A stretch of 64,000 bases of DNA from Sambucus nigra (Eukaryota; Streptophyta; Magnoliopsida; Dipsacales; Adoxaceae), in the NCBI GenBank assembly GCA_949130495.1, contig OX422217.1, positions 572,294,606 to 572,358,605 on the forward strand, in the 5' to 3' direction. Positions 10,890 through 22,449 of the stretch are shown here, piece by piece. The position numbers were made by a program, and so were the translations under genes. The number at the start of each line of letters is the position of its first letter. Within the stretch, counting starts at the first letter, position 1. The notes beneath the pieces were generated by a model, which worked only from the letters and a program-made list of their open reading frames with translations, was not told where the DNA came from and did not search any database.

Positions 10890-11640
10890 TTCTCTTTATA
10901 GGATCTTCCTTTCCTACGACGCGCTCTCTTCCCTCTGTGACGAGATGACGTACCACCACTCCCCGAGCCATACCCTTCCTCAGATGAGGCAGATAGCACT
11001 AAATAAGAAGGAACCAAAATCGTATCCCGAATATGGGTAGTCACTGAAGATATCCAATCCCTAATATCCCTTAGCCAAGTGATGGAGACTCGAATGTATT
11101 GCGAAAGAAAATATAAATGAGACAATCAGTCAGTCTGAGGCAAAGAAAGAAATTGGGAAATCAAAAAGATAAAGAGATGAAAAATCTACCTCGGGTCGAA
11201 GGACCTCCTCTGTCAAGCCCAAATCCTCCGGATCCAACGCATTAAGACGGTTCAGCATACGCATGGACCCTCCATATACCCACTGAATATTGAAAGTATG
11301 AGTGGGCAACCGTACAAAAGGAGCCTCTGAAGTCGTTGCCGCCGCTGATGTCGACACACCGCCTACGTCGTGGGATGGTAGGATCCCACGAGCCAACTCG
11401 AGCTTGCATGGGGAAGAGGCATCACGTCATATATGATGGGTGGAATCAACTAGCTCGGCACAAAGTCCATATAATCATACATCACCATCGTGTCGGTATA
11501 TGACGAGTAAGGTTCACCCATCATCGCCGCTACTCATGCATCATTCGACATCTCCCGCACTCACCTCATATACACTGGGGGCTTCCCCGATGGCATCGAA
11601 ATTGCATCCTCCATAATATGTCAAACTACTCTCTCCATGA
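10890..11640 (-). pseudogene. Degenerate antisense ORF fragments, unidentified
   Basis: Minus-strand frames 11396-11130 and about 11125-10890 look like fragments of one gene. The first has a TFNIQWVYGGSMRMLNRLNALD stretch. The second ends in a basic Arg/Lys-rich tail and has VSITWLRDIRDWI. A candidate intron lies between them (donor GTAGAT near 11190, acceptor TTTGCCTCAG near 11128). It could be another retroelement antisense ORF of the plant-mobile-domain type, but no diagnostic motif is visible. It abuts a truncated Athila gag at 11640. Confidence 0.3.
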
Positions 11641-12723
11641 GGTACCAAGAGGGGAAACATGTGAATTAGGATTCATTACAACATGTTGTTGCCCATAACT
11701 AAAACCAGGATGGTTTTTCCAAAAAGGGTTGTAAGAATTACCATGCGGTGCACCGAAATTACCCTTGAATCCTCCTATACCATTTACTTGCTCTTGGAGA
11801 ATAACTTTGTAGGCGGGTATTATCGGTCATTCCTCTATTGAATGACGCGCCTCATAAATCGCACACCCCTTCTCGACGGGGTTTGGGATGGATCCAGTTG
11901 GTCCTCTTGCACACACCTCAAGTATTTCTCGCATTCCTTTCTCAAGTAAATCTAGTTGACTGTCCATCATAGCGTTCTTTTCTACGTGAAATAGTACGGA
12001 CGCCGATGGAGTGGTGGTCTCTTAACGAGTTCGATTATGAGAATTAGGGTCAGATGTATCCCAGGATTGGGTAGTCTCGACGACATACCTCAGGTGAAGC
12101 TCAGCATCGTTGGCGTCTAAGTCTAAAAAGGAACCATCACACATGGTTTCAACGAGTTGTTTGGAATTTATATTCATCCCATTATGTAAGAAGGAAATGA
12201 TTTGCAGTTTATCAAATCCATGATGAGGGAACGAAGTGATTAACTCATTAAAATGCTCATAACATCGATCGAACAACTCATTCTCTAGTTGTCGGAATGT
12301 TTGAATTTGAGCCTTGATGGAATTCGTTCGCTGTGTAGGAAAGAATTTCTTGAGAAATTTAGATTGCAACTCGTTCCATAATGAAATCGAGTTTGGAGGT
12401 AAAGACCATAGCCAGGTTTTAGCCTTATCCTTAAGCGAGAAAGGGAAGAGTTTGAGGTGGATCACATATTTTGTGCAAGTTTGATCACTGAGGGTCTCGC
12501 ACGCCTCCTCAAATTCCATGATGTGGAGATATGGATTTTCTGAATCCATTCCATGGTAATTGGGAAGTATCTGGATCATCCCATTCCTAAAGTGAAATTG
12601 CCCTGCATTATACGAGAGTAAAATGCATCCCGAAGTGACAGTGTGCTGGGGATATAAGATTTCTCTCAAAGGGCGGTACGGGATCTCTTCCTCACTGGCG
12701 ACTGCACTACCGTGTTGTGACAT
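11641..12723 (-). pseudogene. Athila-type gag, truncated
   Basis: The intact part (12723-12022, 233 residues) has the Ty3/gypsy Retrotrans_gag pattern: ENPYLHIMEFEEACETL, FPFSLKDKAKTWLWSLPP, and FLKKFFP. This is characteristic of Athila. After the stop at 12022 the frames continue with the Athila-typical Asn-rich segment (N-YNPFWKNHPGFSYG, about 11740-11680). Similarity ends abruptly at about 11640, and pol is missing. The primer site and LTR are correctly placed upstream (13116-14718). Confidence 0.8.
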
Positions 12724-13115
12724 GTCTCTCTCTCTTAAAGACTATGTGTCCTCACTTAGTATACTCGGAGAGTGCTCTTAAGTGTGTCCTAAGAGGGAAA
12801 ACAGAGTGTTATTTGCAATTGAGTGTGACGGTGTCGGAGATGGAACCCAGAAATGTGGAGCATTAGGAGTGTGAGGGCTATCAGGGTCATACTTAACTAT
12901 CAGGTTTTCGTGAATGCAGGTTGGAGTATTATGGGGAGTTGGAGTGAGTTCAGAATTTTGCATGAACAGGCTTTTGAGAGATGAAATATCTTTCTGTACT
13001 TTTGATCTTTTTGATTTTTTTTTGTATTTTCACTTTTTTTTTATGTTTTTGGATTTTTGGAAATTTTTGGTCAAAGTTTTAGATTGACTCGATCTAATCC
13101 TAAGTCTACCTAACT
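12724..13115 (-). other. Athila 5' untranslated region
   Basis: This lies between the primer site and the gag start. It is T-rich on the plus strand near 13010-13070 and has no supported ORF. Confidence 0.5.
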
Positions 13116-13132
13116 CCCCTGCAACGGCGCCA
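13116..13132 (-). other. tRNA-Asp-type primer binding site
   Basis: The minus strand reads TGGCGCCGTTGCAGGGG, a few bases inside the LTR end at 13139. It closely matches the tRNA-Asp-complementary site used by Athila and other Ty3/gypsy elements. Confidence 0.8.
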
Positions 13133-13138
13133 AAAACT

Positions 13139-14718
13139 TGACGCGACTAAGAATATGCCTCAGAAGTGCGTACTCCCTAGGCTCAAGTGCAAGCCTGTCG
13201 CTCAAGTAATAATCCGATAAGTCGGGTATCGATCCTCAGGAAAGTAGGAAAACAGAGTTGTAACGACGTTGGACAGACGAAGGAACCCTAACTCTGACTC
13301 TAAAGAAAAGGAAAAGGTTGGTGGAATAACTACACTATATGAAATTTTGAAAATGATTAACTAATGAACTAAAGTATGAATGGAATGCAACTATTCTAAA
13401 CTACCTAAAATACTGATGATGATTGAATTAAAACTTGAACTATATGATGAGGAAAATAGGTCGGGGATACAATCTCTCAACCCTAGTGTGTCGCGAGTAT
13501 AAAACTAATCTTAAATTTAAGAGATTAATCAGACCCAGAATTTAGTACTACCAAGCATTATATACATGAGCTTCAATCCAGCACCATACATAATCAGAGG
13601 ATGAGTAAATCGGTATTGCGATAGCTACACTCGAATTGCACTATGAAGCATCCCGGTTACCCAGAAGCAAACGAGATCCAAATGTATACAATTGTTGTGT
13701 TGCTACGCAATACAGTCATGATAATTCCTTAAGTTTAGCGGATTAACTTTATACACATGCAACTATCACATTAGGTTGAGTTCATGTATCCCGACCTTAA
13801 GAAATCTAGTCGGACATGTTCAACTTAACTATGCATGAATTAATTATGTTGCATGCGAAAGAAATCATAATAAAACTATCTTGAAACATACAAAGAATTA
13901 TTAGGAACCCGAAAATTGTTTGAATCATGTAATAAGAATAACCATGCAAGAACAATAATAAGAAGAATGAAACTTGGATTAAAACTTGAAAAGAAACCCA
14001 GAATGAATCAATATTGAAGCAACAATTCAAACTATGTTTCTAGGTGTTCTTCTACTTTTTTCTCTCCCAAAAACTGATCAAAACTATGAAAAACTATCAT
14101 TTCTAAGTCATTAGCTTCGTACAAATACGTTTTAGAAGAAGTTGTAACAAAATGGGACTCTTTGGACCAATCAGCAGCCAAGGAAAAATTCGCGCATCAG
14201 GACTCCCAAACCGGAACCCCAGGTACCCTGAACCGGTTTACCCCCGAATCGGTTCGACCTGGGGTTCGAGAATTTTCGGTGGTTTTGGTTCACTTTTCCT
14301 CAATTCAACACTTAGAATTTTTTTCCTTGTTTTCCTCTTTTCTTCTTGGATTTTTCCTCAACTTCGAATGATCATAATTATTTCACCGTAGCTCGGATTT
14401 GGGTGACGTTTCTTTCAGTGTTATTGTTGTTTCGAACTCTTCAACTTTACAGTTGGCCTCACATCTGGGATCAAGCTGTAGAATTACGAAAATTCCCTTG
14501 AACTTTCCTTCTTAACATTTCTTTCTTTGTTTCGACTTCTCTTTCACACCGCTTGCATAGTTAACCTGTAAAACACAAAAGAGAAATACGAAACACGAAA
14601 TACTCGCAAACGAAGGTTTGTAGAATAAATGTGAGTTAAATTCATATCAATTTCATCACTCGGGTTCACAAAGGTACTGAAATTAAGGGGATAAATATAC
14701 AATATTTATGCCTAATCA
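13139..14718 (-). mobile_element. Athila 5' LTR (minus orientation)
   Basis: On the plus strand it runs TGACGCGACT...CCTAATCA, about 1580 bp, with TG/CA ends. The primer site lies directly to the left. It contains the CACCGTAGCTCGGATT block found in many Athila-like LTRs. The right flank is TTAAGCC plus the GAATTGGCTTTGACC repeats of LTR copy B, so this element inserted into that LTR. Confidence 0.7.
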
Positions 14719-14723
14719 TTAAG

Positions 14724-15225
14724 CCTATAGAATTGGCTTCGACCCATAGAATTTGTCGCTTCTACTTAAGCAAGAAGAATTGGCTTTGACCCACAGAATT
14801 GGCTTTGACCCGCAGAATCGGTCACCCCTATTTTAAGCCCGTAGAATTGGCTTTGACCCACAGAATTGGTCACCCCTATCTTAAGCCCTCAAAATTAGCT
14901 TCGATCCTCAGAATTGGTCGCTTCCACTTAAGCCCACAAAATTGGCTTTGACCTCCCGAATTGGTCACCCCTATCTTAAGCTTGTAAAATTAGCTTCGAC
15001 CGATAGAATTTGTCACTTCCACTTAAACCCGTAGAATTGGCTTTGACCCGCAGAATTGGTCACCCCATTCTTAAGCCCGTAGAATTGGCCGCTTCAACCT
15101 AAGCCCATTGAATTGTCTTTGACCCGCATAATTGGTCACCCTTATATTAAGCCCACAGAATTGGTCACTTCTATATTAAGCCCACGGAATTGGATTTGAC
15201 CCGACGAATTGGTCACCACATGAAC
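14724..15225. repeat. Degenerate repeats in LTR copy B
   Basis: Many diverged units of roughly 35-45 bp share AGAATTGGCTTTGACCC or AGAATTGGTCACCCC and TTAAGCCC. Two or three relatives of this unit lie at 2390-2530 in copy A, just after the 81-bp array. Confidence 0.7.
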
Positions 15226-15890
15226 GAAACAGCATAACCGTTTGGACGAACGATCAGTTTCCCCCTAAAAATTGATCTGAAGGCCACCGAGCGCTCCCGA
15301 GCTCCGTTTGACCAAAGTCAACTCTTCAGCTCGAACGAGACTGAATGAATCTCCTAAGGTAACTGAATACCCTTTCTAACAGTCCGCCTTGTTCCCGATC
15401 CTGACTTACGGTGCGGACGAATGATCCGTTTTACTCCGAGAGATCACTAGGTGCTTTCGGGCCTTGGTTGACCAAGTTCAACTTTCTGAACCGATCAAAA
15501 CTCTTTGAATGTCAAAATACACCTACTAACATTTCCAACGATCCATCCCGTGCGCTATTCTGACTTACCATGGGGACGAACGATCCGTTTCCGTCCGGCG
15601 ATCTCTCGTACAAAGGACCGATGTGTGCTTCCGAGACATATTTGACCCAAAGTCAACTCCCGGACCAGGGAGCTGTCCAAAAGACTCTTGAAGGTCTCTG
15701 AAATACCTTTCTAACGGTATTCCCCATGCACGATTAGAATCAACATATTACATTCTACGAACGTTTTTCCAGGAAGATCTGCACGAGACTGCGAATTGGA
15801 AGGTCCAATTCCCTGCCAAACGACAGTGTGTCTAGGATTACTTGTCTATAGGTAGGACCATAGCGGTGCGGATCGGTAACCCCCTGAACC

Positions 15891-15899
15891 TATAAAAGT
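15891..15899 (+). promoter_or_regulatory. TATA box of LTR copy B
   Basis: TATAAAAGT follows GGTAACCCCCTGAACC, matching the position and context of the copy A box at 3491. Confidence 0.55.
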
Positions 15900-17078
15900 A
15901 GGGCATGACCTCACTACCAAGCACACCAAGCCCAGAGATCCATCAGCATCAGTGATATCAGCAATATTCTATCGAAATCAGCAAAGTTCCTCCATGTGAA
16001 GTTCCAGTCAAGATTTCATTCCCATCCTTTTCATACCCAATATATCAAAAATCTCATTCTCGCTCACCCCACATTCATATCACATTCAAGGGAGCTCATC
16101 CAAGATCAAAGATCAAGCTTCAAAGAAGGTCCAATTCCTTCCCTTTCTATTGAAATTCTTTATTTTGCATAAATTTGATTAGATCCATAATTTAGTTCTT
16201 ATTTTTAGTTCTTACTTTAGTTCATACACATTAATATTTATATTTTTATTATTATATTGCACATACTTTATTTTCTATAAAAAATCAAAACAAGCAAAAA
16301 GAAGGTTACACCCATAAATTTCGAACGGGATTATCCATCACACTTTTTCAAAACTACAAAAATATTTTTCTACACACACACATATAATAAAATCATGCTC
16401 GAATCTATCGGATAAACCCCACCCCCATGTCGCATCCAAACTACATTGACTTTGATGCCCTTATAGGCTATGTAGGCGTTTCGAATTAAAACCGAAACTC
16501 GAGTCCAATTTTCAAATTTTCCTAAATTCCTCATTTTTATCATATTCTTCCATTAATATACATATTATGTTTGTTAGCGTTTCATCCAATACATATCATC
16601 GTTTCATAATAATGATCAATATCGCGATAAACGCATGAATCATATTTTCTATATATTATTTTAGGAAAAATTTCTATGGATGACCTCACTCTATCTTTTC
16701 CATGGTATGAGTTGAACAATTCCGATCTCCATTATATATATACACGCACACACAATTCACGGAGAAATAAAGGAAAACAACAACACAAGCCCATGAGAGA
16801 CCGAAAGGGCGGGATGGATGCCTAACACCTTCCCATTCTGTAAGATAGCCCCCGAACCTTCGAACTATTGGTTTCGTATGCATCAGTTTGTCTTCGATGT
16901 CGCTCTCTTGAGGCGGAAACATGTTCTTTTGCCTGTTTTGTGCAAAATAGGCTGGTGATTCCATCTCTTTACATTAACCCACACTGAAGACAACCGAAGC
17001 GTTCCTAAGCACAAGTGGGGGGCGCGAGACCTTTCGAATACCCGACCCAGGCTCGCGATCTCGATCGGGATGGCCACA

Positions 17079-17609
17079 CTATCCATTAATCAATTGTTTT
17101 TTAATTTCGTTTGGTCCCATCAAATAAAAGGCGAATTATTCTCAAGATTCATCTGAGACTTCTCCTTCTCATGCCTCAGGAATTAATGTGTCCACCTTAA
17201 CAGGACCCATATTTTCCTTTTAGAGTTCAACTTCCACATAATTAGAGCTGGTGTGGAATCGCAAAGGATTTTCTTCAACCTCCTTTACATTTCCATCCTC
17301 CTTGATCAACTATAATTTCCGATGAATGTAATAAGGGATACATTTGTTAGAATAAATCCAATATCTACTAAGTAAAATCATTAAAGCTTAGTTTACCATA
17401 GACGATAAATAAAGAAGTTTTCGAATTTTTAGTCCCTACTTCAATTTTTTTGGACCGAGATCGGACCGATTAATTTAGGTAACCTACTAATTCGGTCTTG
17501 ACTTTTTTCAGGTCAGTTCGGGTAAAATTAAGTCCTGATCTATTTTATATTTTTTTTATTTTTGATGAAGGTTTTTATCTATTGTTCTCAGGTTTTTATC
17601 TATTGTTCT

Positions 17610-17610
<1 letters not shown>
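17079..17610. other. Unassigned flank right of LTR copy B
   Basis: I see no credible gene or repeat. The stretch lies outside the LTR homology and could be flanking host sequence or an old TE remnant. Confidence 0.3.

Positions 17611-17670
<60 letters not shown>
17611..17670. repeat. (TA)n microsatellite
   Basis: A 60-bp run of alternating A and T. Just right of it, the 20-bp motif AAAACATATTTCATTGGTTG occurs twice (about 17720 and 17752). Confidence 0.9.
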
Positions 17671-17672
<2 letters not shown>

Positions 17673-17963
17673 TCAATAAAAATGACATTCAAGCATTAGC
17701 TAACCAATGCTTGAATGTCAAAAACATATTTCATTGGTTGTAATATCTCAAAAACATATTTCATTGGTTGATAACCCTTTTGTATGTTTCGTTATTACAA
17801 CCGTCGTCATTCGTTGTTACCATGGTGTTTCTTTCGTATTGACAATTATACCCTTTATATGTTTTCTTGTAAAGCAAGTTGACAAGTTGGTTAATCTCAT
17901 AATATTGTCACAATTAGGAAATTGTATTGAAAGAAAAAGAAAAGTAAAGAGTTGGAGTGATCC

Positions 17964-18440
17964 GGCCTAAGGCCCTATTTGATAGTCTTTTCCATTTTTT
18001 AAGTTGTTTGAGACTCTTAATTTGTTTCTCATATCCAACACATCTTAAGCATAATTTGTTACCTTTGGATGGAAAGCAATTTTTTTTTGGGGGGGGAGGG
18101 AGGGAGGGGGAGAGGACAAACAGATTTTTGATTGTCACATATGGGTAACAAATCACTCAAAAAAAAAAATTAACTTTATATATTTTATAAATATATAAAC
18201 ATATATTGTTCATAAATTATAAATATAAACATTTCATATATTTCATATATTTTAGTATATATCCATATTGTGTATATTTCATATATGTATATAATTTTAA
18301 TATTTAAGTATGTACGTATATTTTGTATATTGCATATATTTCATATATTTTCTATATTTAATATATTCCATATATTTAAATATTTTGTGCTTATATTTTA
18401 TATATTTTAATATATATTAATAGTTCGTATATTGTGTATA

Positions 18441-18485
<45 letters not shown>

Positions 18486-19010
18486 CACACATTACGAAAT
18501 ATATGAAATATACAAAAATAAATATATAAATATATGAAATATAAAAAAAATATTTAATATACAAAATATATTAATTATTTCAAAAATATACGAAAGATAT
18601 GGAATATACGAAGAAAATATATGCACATACGACGTATTTAAGAATTATACAAAATATATAAAATATTTGAAAAATATATTAAATATACGAAATATATGAG
18701 AATATATTGAATATAAGAAATATATGAAAATATACAAAAAATATAAATGTACAATATATATATATATAACATATATATTCTGTAAATAATATATTATGTA
18801 AATAATATATTATGTAAACAAATTTTTCTCGTTTATTTTTATTTTTCAGCATGTGTTTGATAGAAAATGTAGGAAATATATGATTTTCGAACTTGTATCA
18901 AAGAGACACGTGTTGAAAAATACTCATTTGTCTTGAAATTATTTGCCCTAGAGTCAATTGTTTTAGAATCATTTGCATTTTTCCACTTTTCTATCAAACA
19001 GGGTCTTAGT
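17964..19010. mobile_element. hAT-like non-autonomous DNA element (candidate)
   Basis: The ends are imperfect inverted repeats. The left has CTAAGGCCCTATTTGATAG and the right, read on the other strand, has CTAAGACCCTGTTTGATAG. Flanking octamers AGTGATCC (17956-17963) and AGTGATAA (19011-19018) share six of eight bases, as expected for an aged 8-bp hAT duplication. The interior is non-coding and filled with ATATTT-type repeats and an (AT)n run at about 18447-18482. There is no transposase. Confidence 0.5.
18170..18830. repeat. AT-rich simple-sequence block
   Basis: Irregular TATATTT/CATATATTT units, an (AT)n run and poly-A stretches fill the interior of the hAT-like element. Confidence 0.8.
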
Positions 19011-20082
19011 AGTGATAAAGTGCATCCATTTGTATTTGTCATCCCTGGGTGCCTTGAGTTTGAATCTTTCTTTGGAACTCTTTTGAGGACTCAAAATTTT
19101 ATAAAGAATATTTTTATATATGTATTTTCTTAAGATTTTTAAAAATTAAAGGGCTTTGCCTCCTTAAATTTTTTTGAAATATATTAATAGTCACCCCTCA
19201 AATGAATAAAGAACTCCTTAAAATATATATGCCAATTTATAGTTAAAGGTCAATATTTAGTTCTTATTTATTGCTATATTTACAAATTTTAGACATATAT
19301 ATATGTACAAATAATTTCTATGGATACATTTTTAGTACATTTATTGTTTTTTTCTATTAAAAAAAATAATAATTAACTAACAAAAGTTTGGTTACTATTC
19401 ATCAAGATTTTGCCCTTTAAGATCAAATTCCTGAATCCGTCCCTTCTTATAATAAAGTCAATTGGATATAGGTACTCATTTTAGCAAATTACCTTTATCT
19501 AATTTATTTCAAGTATGCACATAAAATTTAATAAGACAATATAATTTCAAAACATAATTTAATTATTGTTAACTTAGATGTACACTTTAGTCAGTGATGC
19601 CAGAAAATCCCATACATGTGGGTGATGGTTGGAAAATTGCTATCTTTATTTGTTAATCAATTTGTATTTAGTAATGGGATAGCGAGTTGAGGTAAATGAT
19701 CAAGAACATTTGATGGTTTATTATTTGGGTCAATTAATGTATAATCCCCAACATAAGTATGTAAAAAAGACATTTATTTTTTGTTTAATCCATTTAGTTC
19801 CACATATGCCCATTCATCAAATACTCTCTTATTTTTAAATGTTCGTGACATTGGCACCCACCCCACCCCTCACCTCTCGTCGGAGCTCCGACGACACCCA
19901 TCGGAACTTCGACAACCCTCGTTGGAGCTTCGATAGTTGGGTTTTTTTTTTTTGGGGGGGGGGGGGGGGGTAAATGAGTTTGTGTATATCCTTTGGAATA
20001 AATAAAAAGGCTTTGACTAAATATTTATTAAAAAAATATTTAAAGGACTATTCATCGATTGACACTCAATATTTTCCCATTG
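19011..20082. other. Non-coding AT-rich region
   Basis: No gene is seen. At 19853-19945 there are three diverged copies of a short GGAGCTCCGACGACA-like unit (CGTCGGAGCTCCGACG is palindromic). A T/G homopolymer tract follows at about 19940-19970. Confidence 0.5.
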
Positions 20083-20498
20083 TGTGATGTTAGTTTTTTG
20101 GGCTTCATATTTGTGATAGTTTTACAAATAATCTACTACAGATACATGATTGAATATGATGAAAAGCTCGAGTTATGGGATATTATTGGGCCTATTATAT
20201 AATACCTTAATTATGTGGAATATTAACCTACTTGTGTAGAATTTCTTATTGGGCTGTGATGGTGAAGCCTATAAGGATTATGCTTTAATGTATAAATCCC
20301 CTCTCCTTTCTTATAAATATATGCCATAAAGTTCTCTATGTATCCCATCAAAAACATGGAGAAACCAACAAGAGACATAAAAAGAAAAGGAGAGGAGGAT
20401 CCATACATCGTCACTATGGCCTCTTAAGGTATGACTTATTTTTGAATTTTTAGCAGTGTATTCCATATTCTAAATTTCTGTCTTTAGCATTTCTCACA
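20083..20498 (+). mobile_element. Ty1/copia-type 5' LTR
   Basis: It starts TGTGATGTTAG and ends TTTCTCACA (TGTGA/TCACA). It is followed after two bases by a tRNA-Met primer site. Length is 416 bp. A candidate TATA (TATAAATATATGCC) lies at about 20311. The internal region continues to about 20635, where the TA repeat and the viral integration begin. The remnants at 61170-63760 on the same strand are the plausible continuation. Confidence 0.55.
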
Positions 20499-20500
20499 TA

Positions 20501-20513
20501 TGGTATCAGAGAC
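20501..20513 (+). other. tRNA-Met primer binding site
   Basis: TGGTATCAGAGAC, two bases after the LTR end, matches the initiator tRNA-Met site of plant copia elements. Confidence 0.65.
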
Positions 20514-20635
20514 AATAATTTAGGATAAGAATCGCTTCAATTATGCAATATATATTCGGATTCTTAAAACACTTTTAAAACTGTTTGGGTATATTTTTGG
20601 ACGAATATTATAGTGTTATCAAAACTTGATGAAAC

Positions 20636-20636
<1 letters not shown>

Positions 20637-20706
<70 letters not shown>
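20637..20706. repeat. (TA)n microsatellite at the left viral border
   Basis: Seventy bases of alternating TA. A (GA)n run at 20707-20733 follows, and viral sequence begins at 20734. A matching (TA)n lies at the other viral border. Confidence 0.95.

Positions 20707-20733
<27 letters not shown>
20707..20733. repeat. (GA)n microsatellite
   Basis: A 27-bp GA run between the TA repeat and the first viral bases TCCGGCTCTC. Confidence 0.95.
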
Positions 20734-20734
<1 letters not shown>

Positions 20735-21069
20735 CCGGCTCTCATACGGACTTAGTTTACAGACCTACTACCGTCTAAGAATTGACTAGGGACTACTTTA
20801 TCTTTTTAGGACCACCTTTTGGGATCGCAATGTCTTTTATTATCTTTTGTCTTCTTCTAAATTTTAGGGAATATAAATTTTTACCCCTATAACTTGTAGC
20901 GTCTTCAATCTTTATATAATTAATCTAGGAGTCTAAGAGAAGTTTCCGAACTGCTACTTCTCCGGCTTCTTTCGTCACTATCGTACTGAAATTCTGAATA
21001 GCGGGGATTATATATATAAATACTTTCGTCAGGGAGTCTAGAAATTACAAGCGGTTTTGATGGAAAATA
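20734..21069 (-). other. Viral non-coding terminal region
   Basis: No ORF is seen. It contains a TATA-like run (TATATATATAAATAC, plus strand about 21010) and a GGACCACCTTTTGGGAT motif (20809-20825) similar to GGACCACTTTTGAGAT near the other border (60191-60206). Confidence 0.45.
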
Positions 21070-21633
21070 TTATAATCTTAAATACCTTATACGGTATCGT
21101 GGGTTTATTAGTCTAGTTTCTTTATATATCTGATTAACAATCTCTATTATATCATTATTTATAAATTCGTCTAAATTATTACCACCATAGGATGACAAAA
21201 ATCTACGGCATGTTCTAGGGGCAGCTGTTTCTACATTTTTTAGGAGATGACGGATTCCTCCGTCTCTAATTAAAATAGATTTGGTTTCTTCTAGCCTTAA
21301 CTTTAATACGTCTATACTATCTTCAAGTATTCTAGTGTATTCTAGATATTTTTCAGGTCTTGACAGTTCTTCTTCAAAATCTTCGGTTCTTAATTTTTGT
21401 CTAAAGAGATCACGGATCCATGTTCTAATTATTTTTATTCTAGGTACTTCTCGTGTTAACCACTCAATAGCCTGGTTTATATATTTGAAAGTACCACCTG
21501 CGTATGTTAAAGCAGATTCTATAAGTTCTTTATCTTTAGGGTCGGTAAGAGTCCAATCTTGAATTTCTCTACTTAAGTCTAAACTTATTTGATTAACAAA
21601 TTCTAAAAATTTTGTAGTGATTTGTAGGCTCAT
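21070..21633 (-). CDS. Intact 187-aa ORF of unknown function near the viral end
   Basis: This uninterrupted frame starts MSLQITTKFLEFVNQ and ends NPRYRIRYLRL. It is rich in Leu, Glu, Arg and Ile and looks largely helical. I see no zinc knuckle, signal peptide or membrane segment, and I do not recognise the family. It lies about 540 bp downstream of the predicted viral TATA box (22171-22180) on the same strand, so it would be an early ORF of the viral transcript. The neighbouring viral ORFs are full of stops, which makes this intact frame stand out. It could be a viral accessory ORF or a captured sequence. Confidence 0.5.
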   Translation of the reverse strand: MSLQITTKFLEFVNQISLDLSREIQDWTLTDPKDKELIESALTYAGGTFKYINQAIEWLTREVPRIKIIRTWIRDLFRQKLRTEDFEEELSRPEKYLEYTRILEDSIDVLKLRLEETKSILIRDGGIRHLLKNVETAAPRTCRRFLSSYGGNNLDEFINNDIIEIVNQIYKETRLINPRYRIRYLRL

Positions 21634-22170
21634 ATAAATTTCTTTTCAAATAATAGTATGTAAAATAGTTAAGGGTTTTATTTGAGCTATACCTTCCTTC
21701 TGGTCTGTAATATCTTTATCTTATTCCCTTTGTCTCTTCATCCTTGTTACTATTCTTCTCCGGTCTCGGCCTCCTGCAACTTTCTCTTTATGTGTCGCAC
21801 CTCAATCCACTATTTTGGCATTGTACCTGTTTCCTGCCTGTACGCCTTCACGCCTAACGCCCACCTGGCTAACGGCTCACGGAAAATCGGCACCTGACAA
21901 CGGTTCAACAGTAAAACACCTTGTGTGCTACACCATAGGTTCCACACAATAGTCCTCTAGGAACAGAAAGTTTGAGACGATTTAGAAAATAATAACAACT
22001 CAACATAAGAGCTGGAAAAAAAATTCTTTTAGTATACATCATAAGTAATTACAACTCTCCCCTCTCCCCTAACTATGAGAGGTTTACTCACTCATATAAA
22101 TATTACTCTCTAAGTTTACACACTCTTTCTAACTTCTCAACTTCGATATCTATTCTTACTCCCTACCTCT
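21634..22170 (-). other. Viral transcript leader
   Basis: Between the TATA box and the 187-aa ORF lies about 540 bp with no other supported ORF. On the minus strand it is purine-rich near 22060-22130. Confidence 0.4.
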
Positions 22171-22180
22171 CCTTTTATAG
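22171..22180 (-). promoter_or_regulatory. Predicted viral promoter TATA box
   Basis: The minus strand reads CTATAAAAGG. About 150 bp upstream (22330-22335) is TGACGT on the plus strand, an as-1-type TGACG motif common in caulimovirid promoters. Position after ORF2 is as expected for the pregenomic RNA promoter. Confidence 0.5.
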
Positions 22181-22449
22181 CATAAGGAGGCTTATAGATG
22201 ACTGGTAACCGATTACAAAAAGTGATCCAATTGAAAGCATACAATTATTAAAGAGAAATACAATAATAAAAAGTTTGAAGCTTTGGAATCTTTTGAGTCT
22301 TCACGTTTTTGCCTTTTCAAAAGCAATCTTGACGTTTTGCAATTATCGTGCACCTAACGTCTTCAGCTATCTTCTTTTATCTTTATAAAAGGAGGTTGTC
22401 TGGGCCCATATGGGGTAGGTATGAGCTGTCTTCTTCTTCATACTGCAAG

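Larger units (their letters stand above)
14719..17078 (+). mobile_element. Tat/Ogre-like LTR, copy B (5' part displaced)
   Basis: It is homologous to LTR copy A from its repeats to the terminal GATGGCCACA. Upstream, beyond the inserted Athila and solo LTR, are the antisense ORF and integrase tail of the same lineage, so this is most likely the 3' LTR. The 5' end was cut by the Athila insertion at 14718. Confidence 0.65.

Noticed and set aside
10811..11125. Minus-strand ORF ending in alternating Arg-Glu
   Set aside because: The tail is translation of the (TC)n microsatellite. Only the upstream part was kept, as a low-confidence fragment.
14152..14391. Two overlapping plus-strand ORFs in the Athila LTR
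   Set aside because: LTR sequence in the opposite orientation to the element; no motif.
17498..17743. 81-aa plus-strand ORF with Ile-Tyr run
   Set aside because: Translation through the (TA)n repeat, with no other support.
20223..20414. 63-aa minus-strand ORF with a hydrophobic start
   Set aside because: It lies inside a copia LTR and runs against its orientation.
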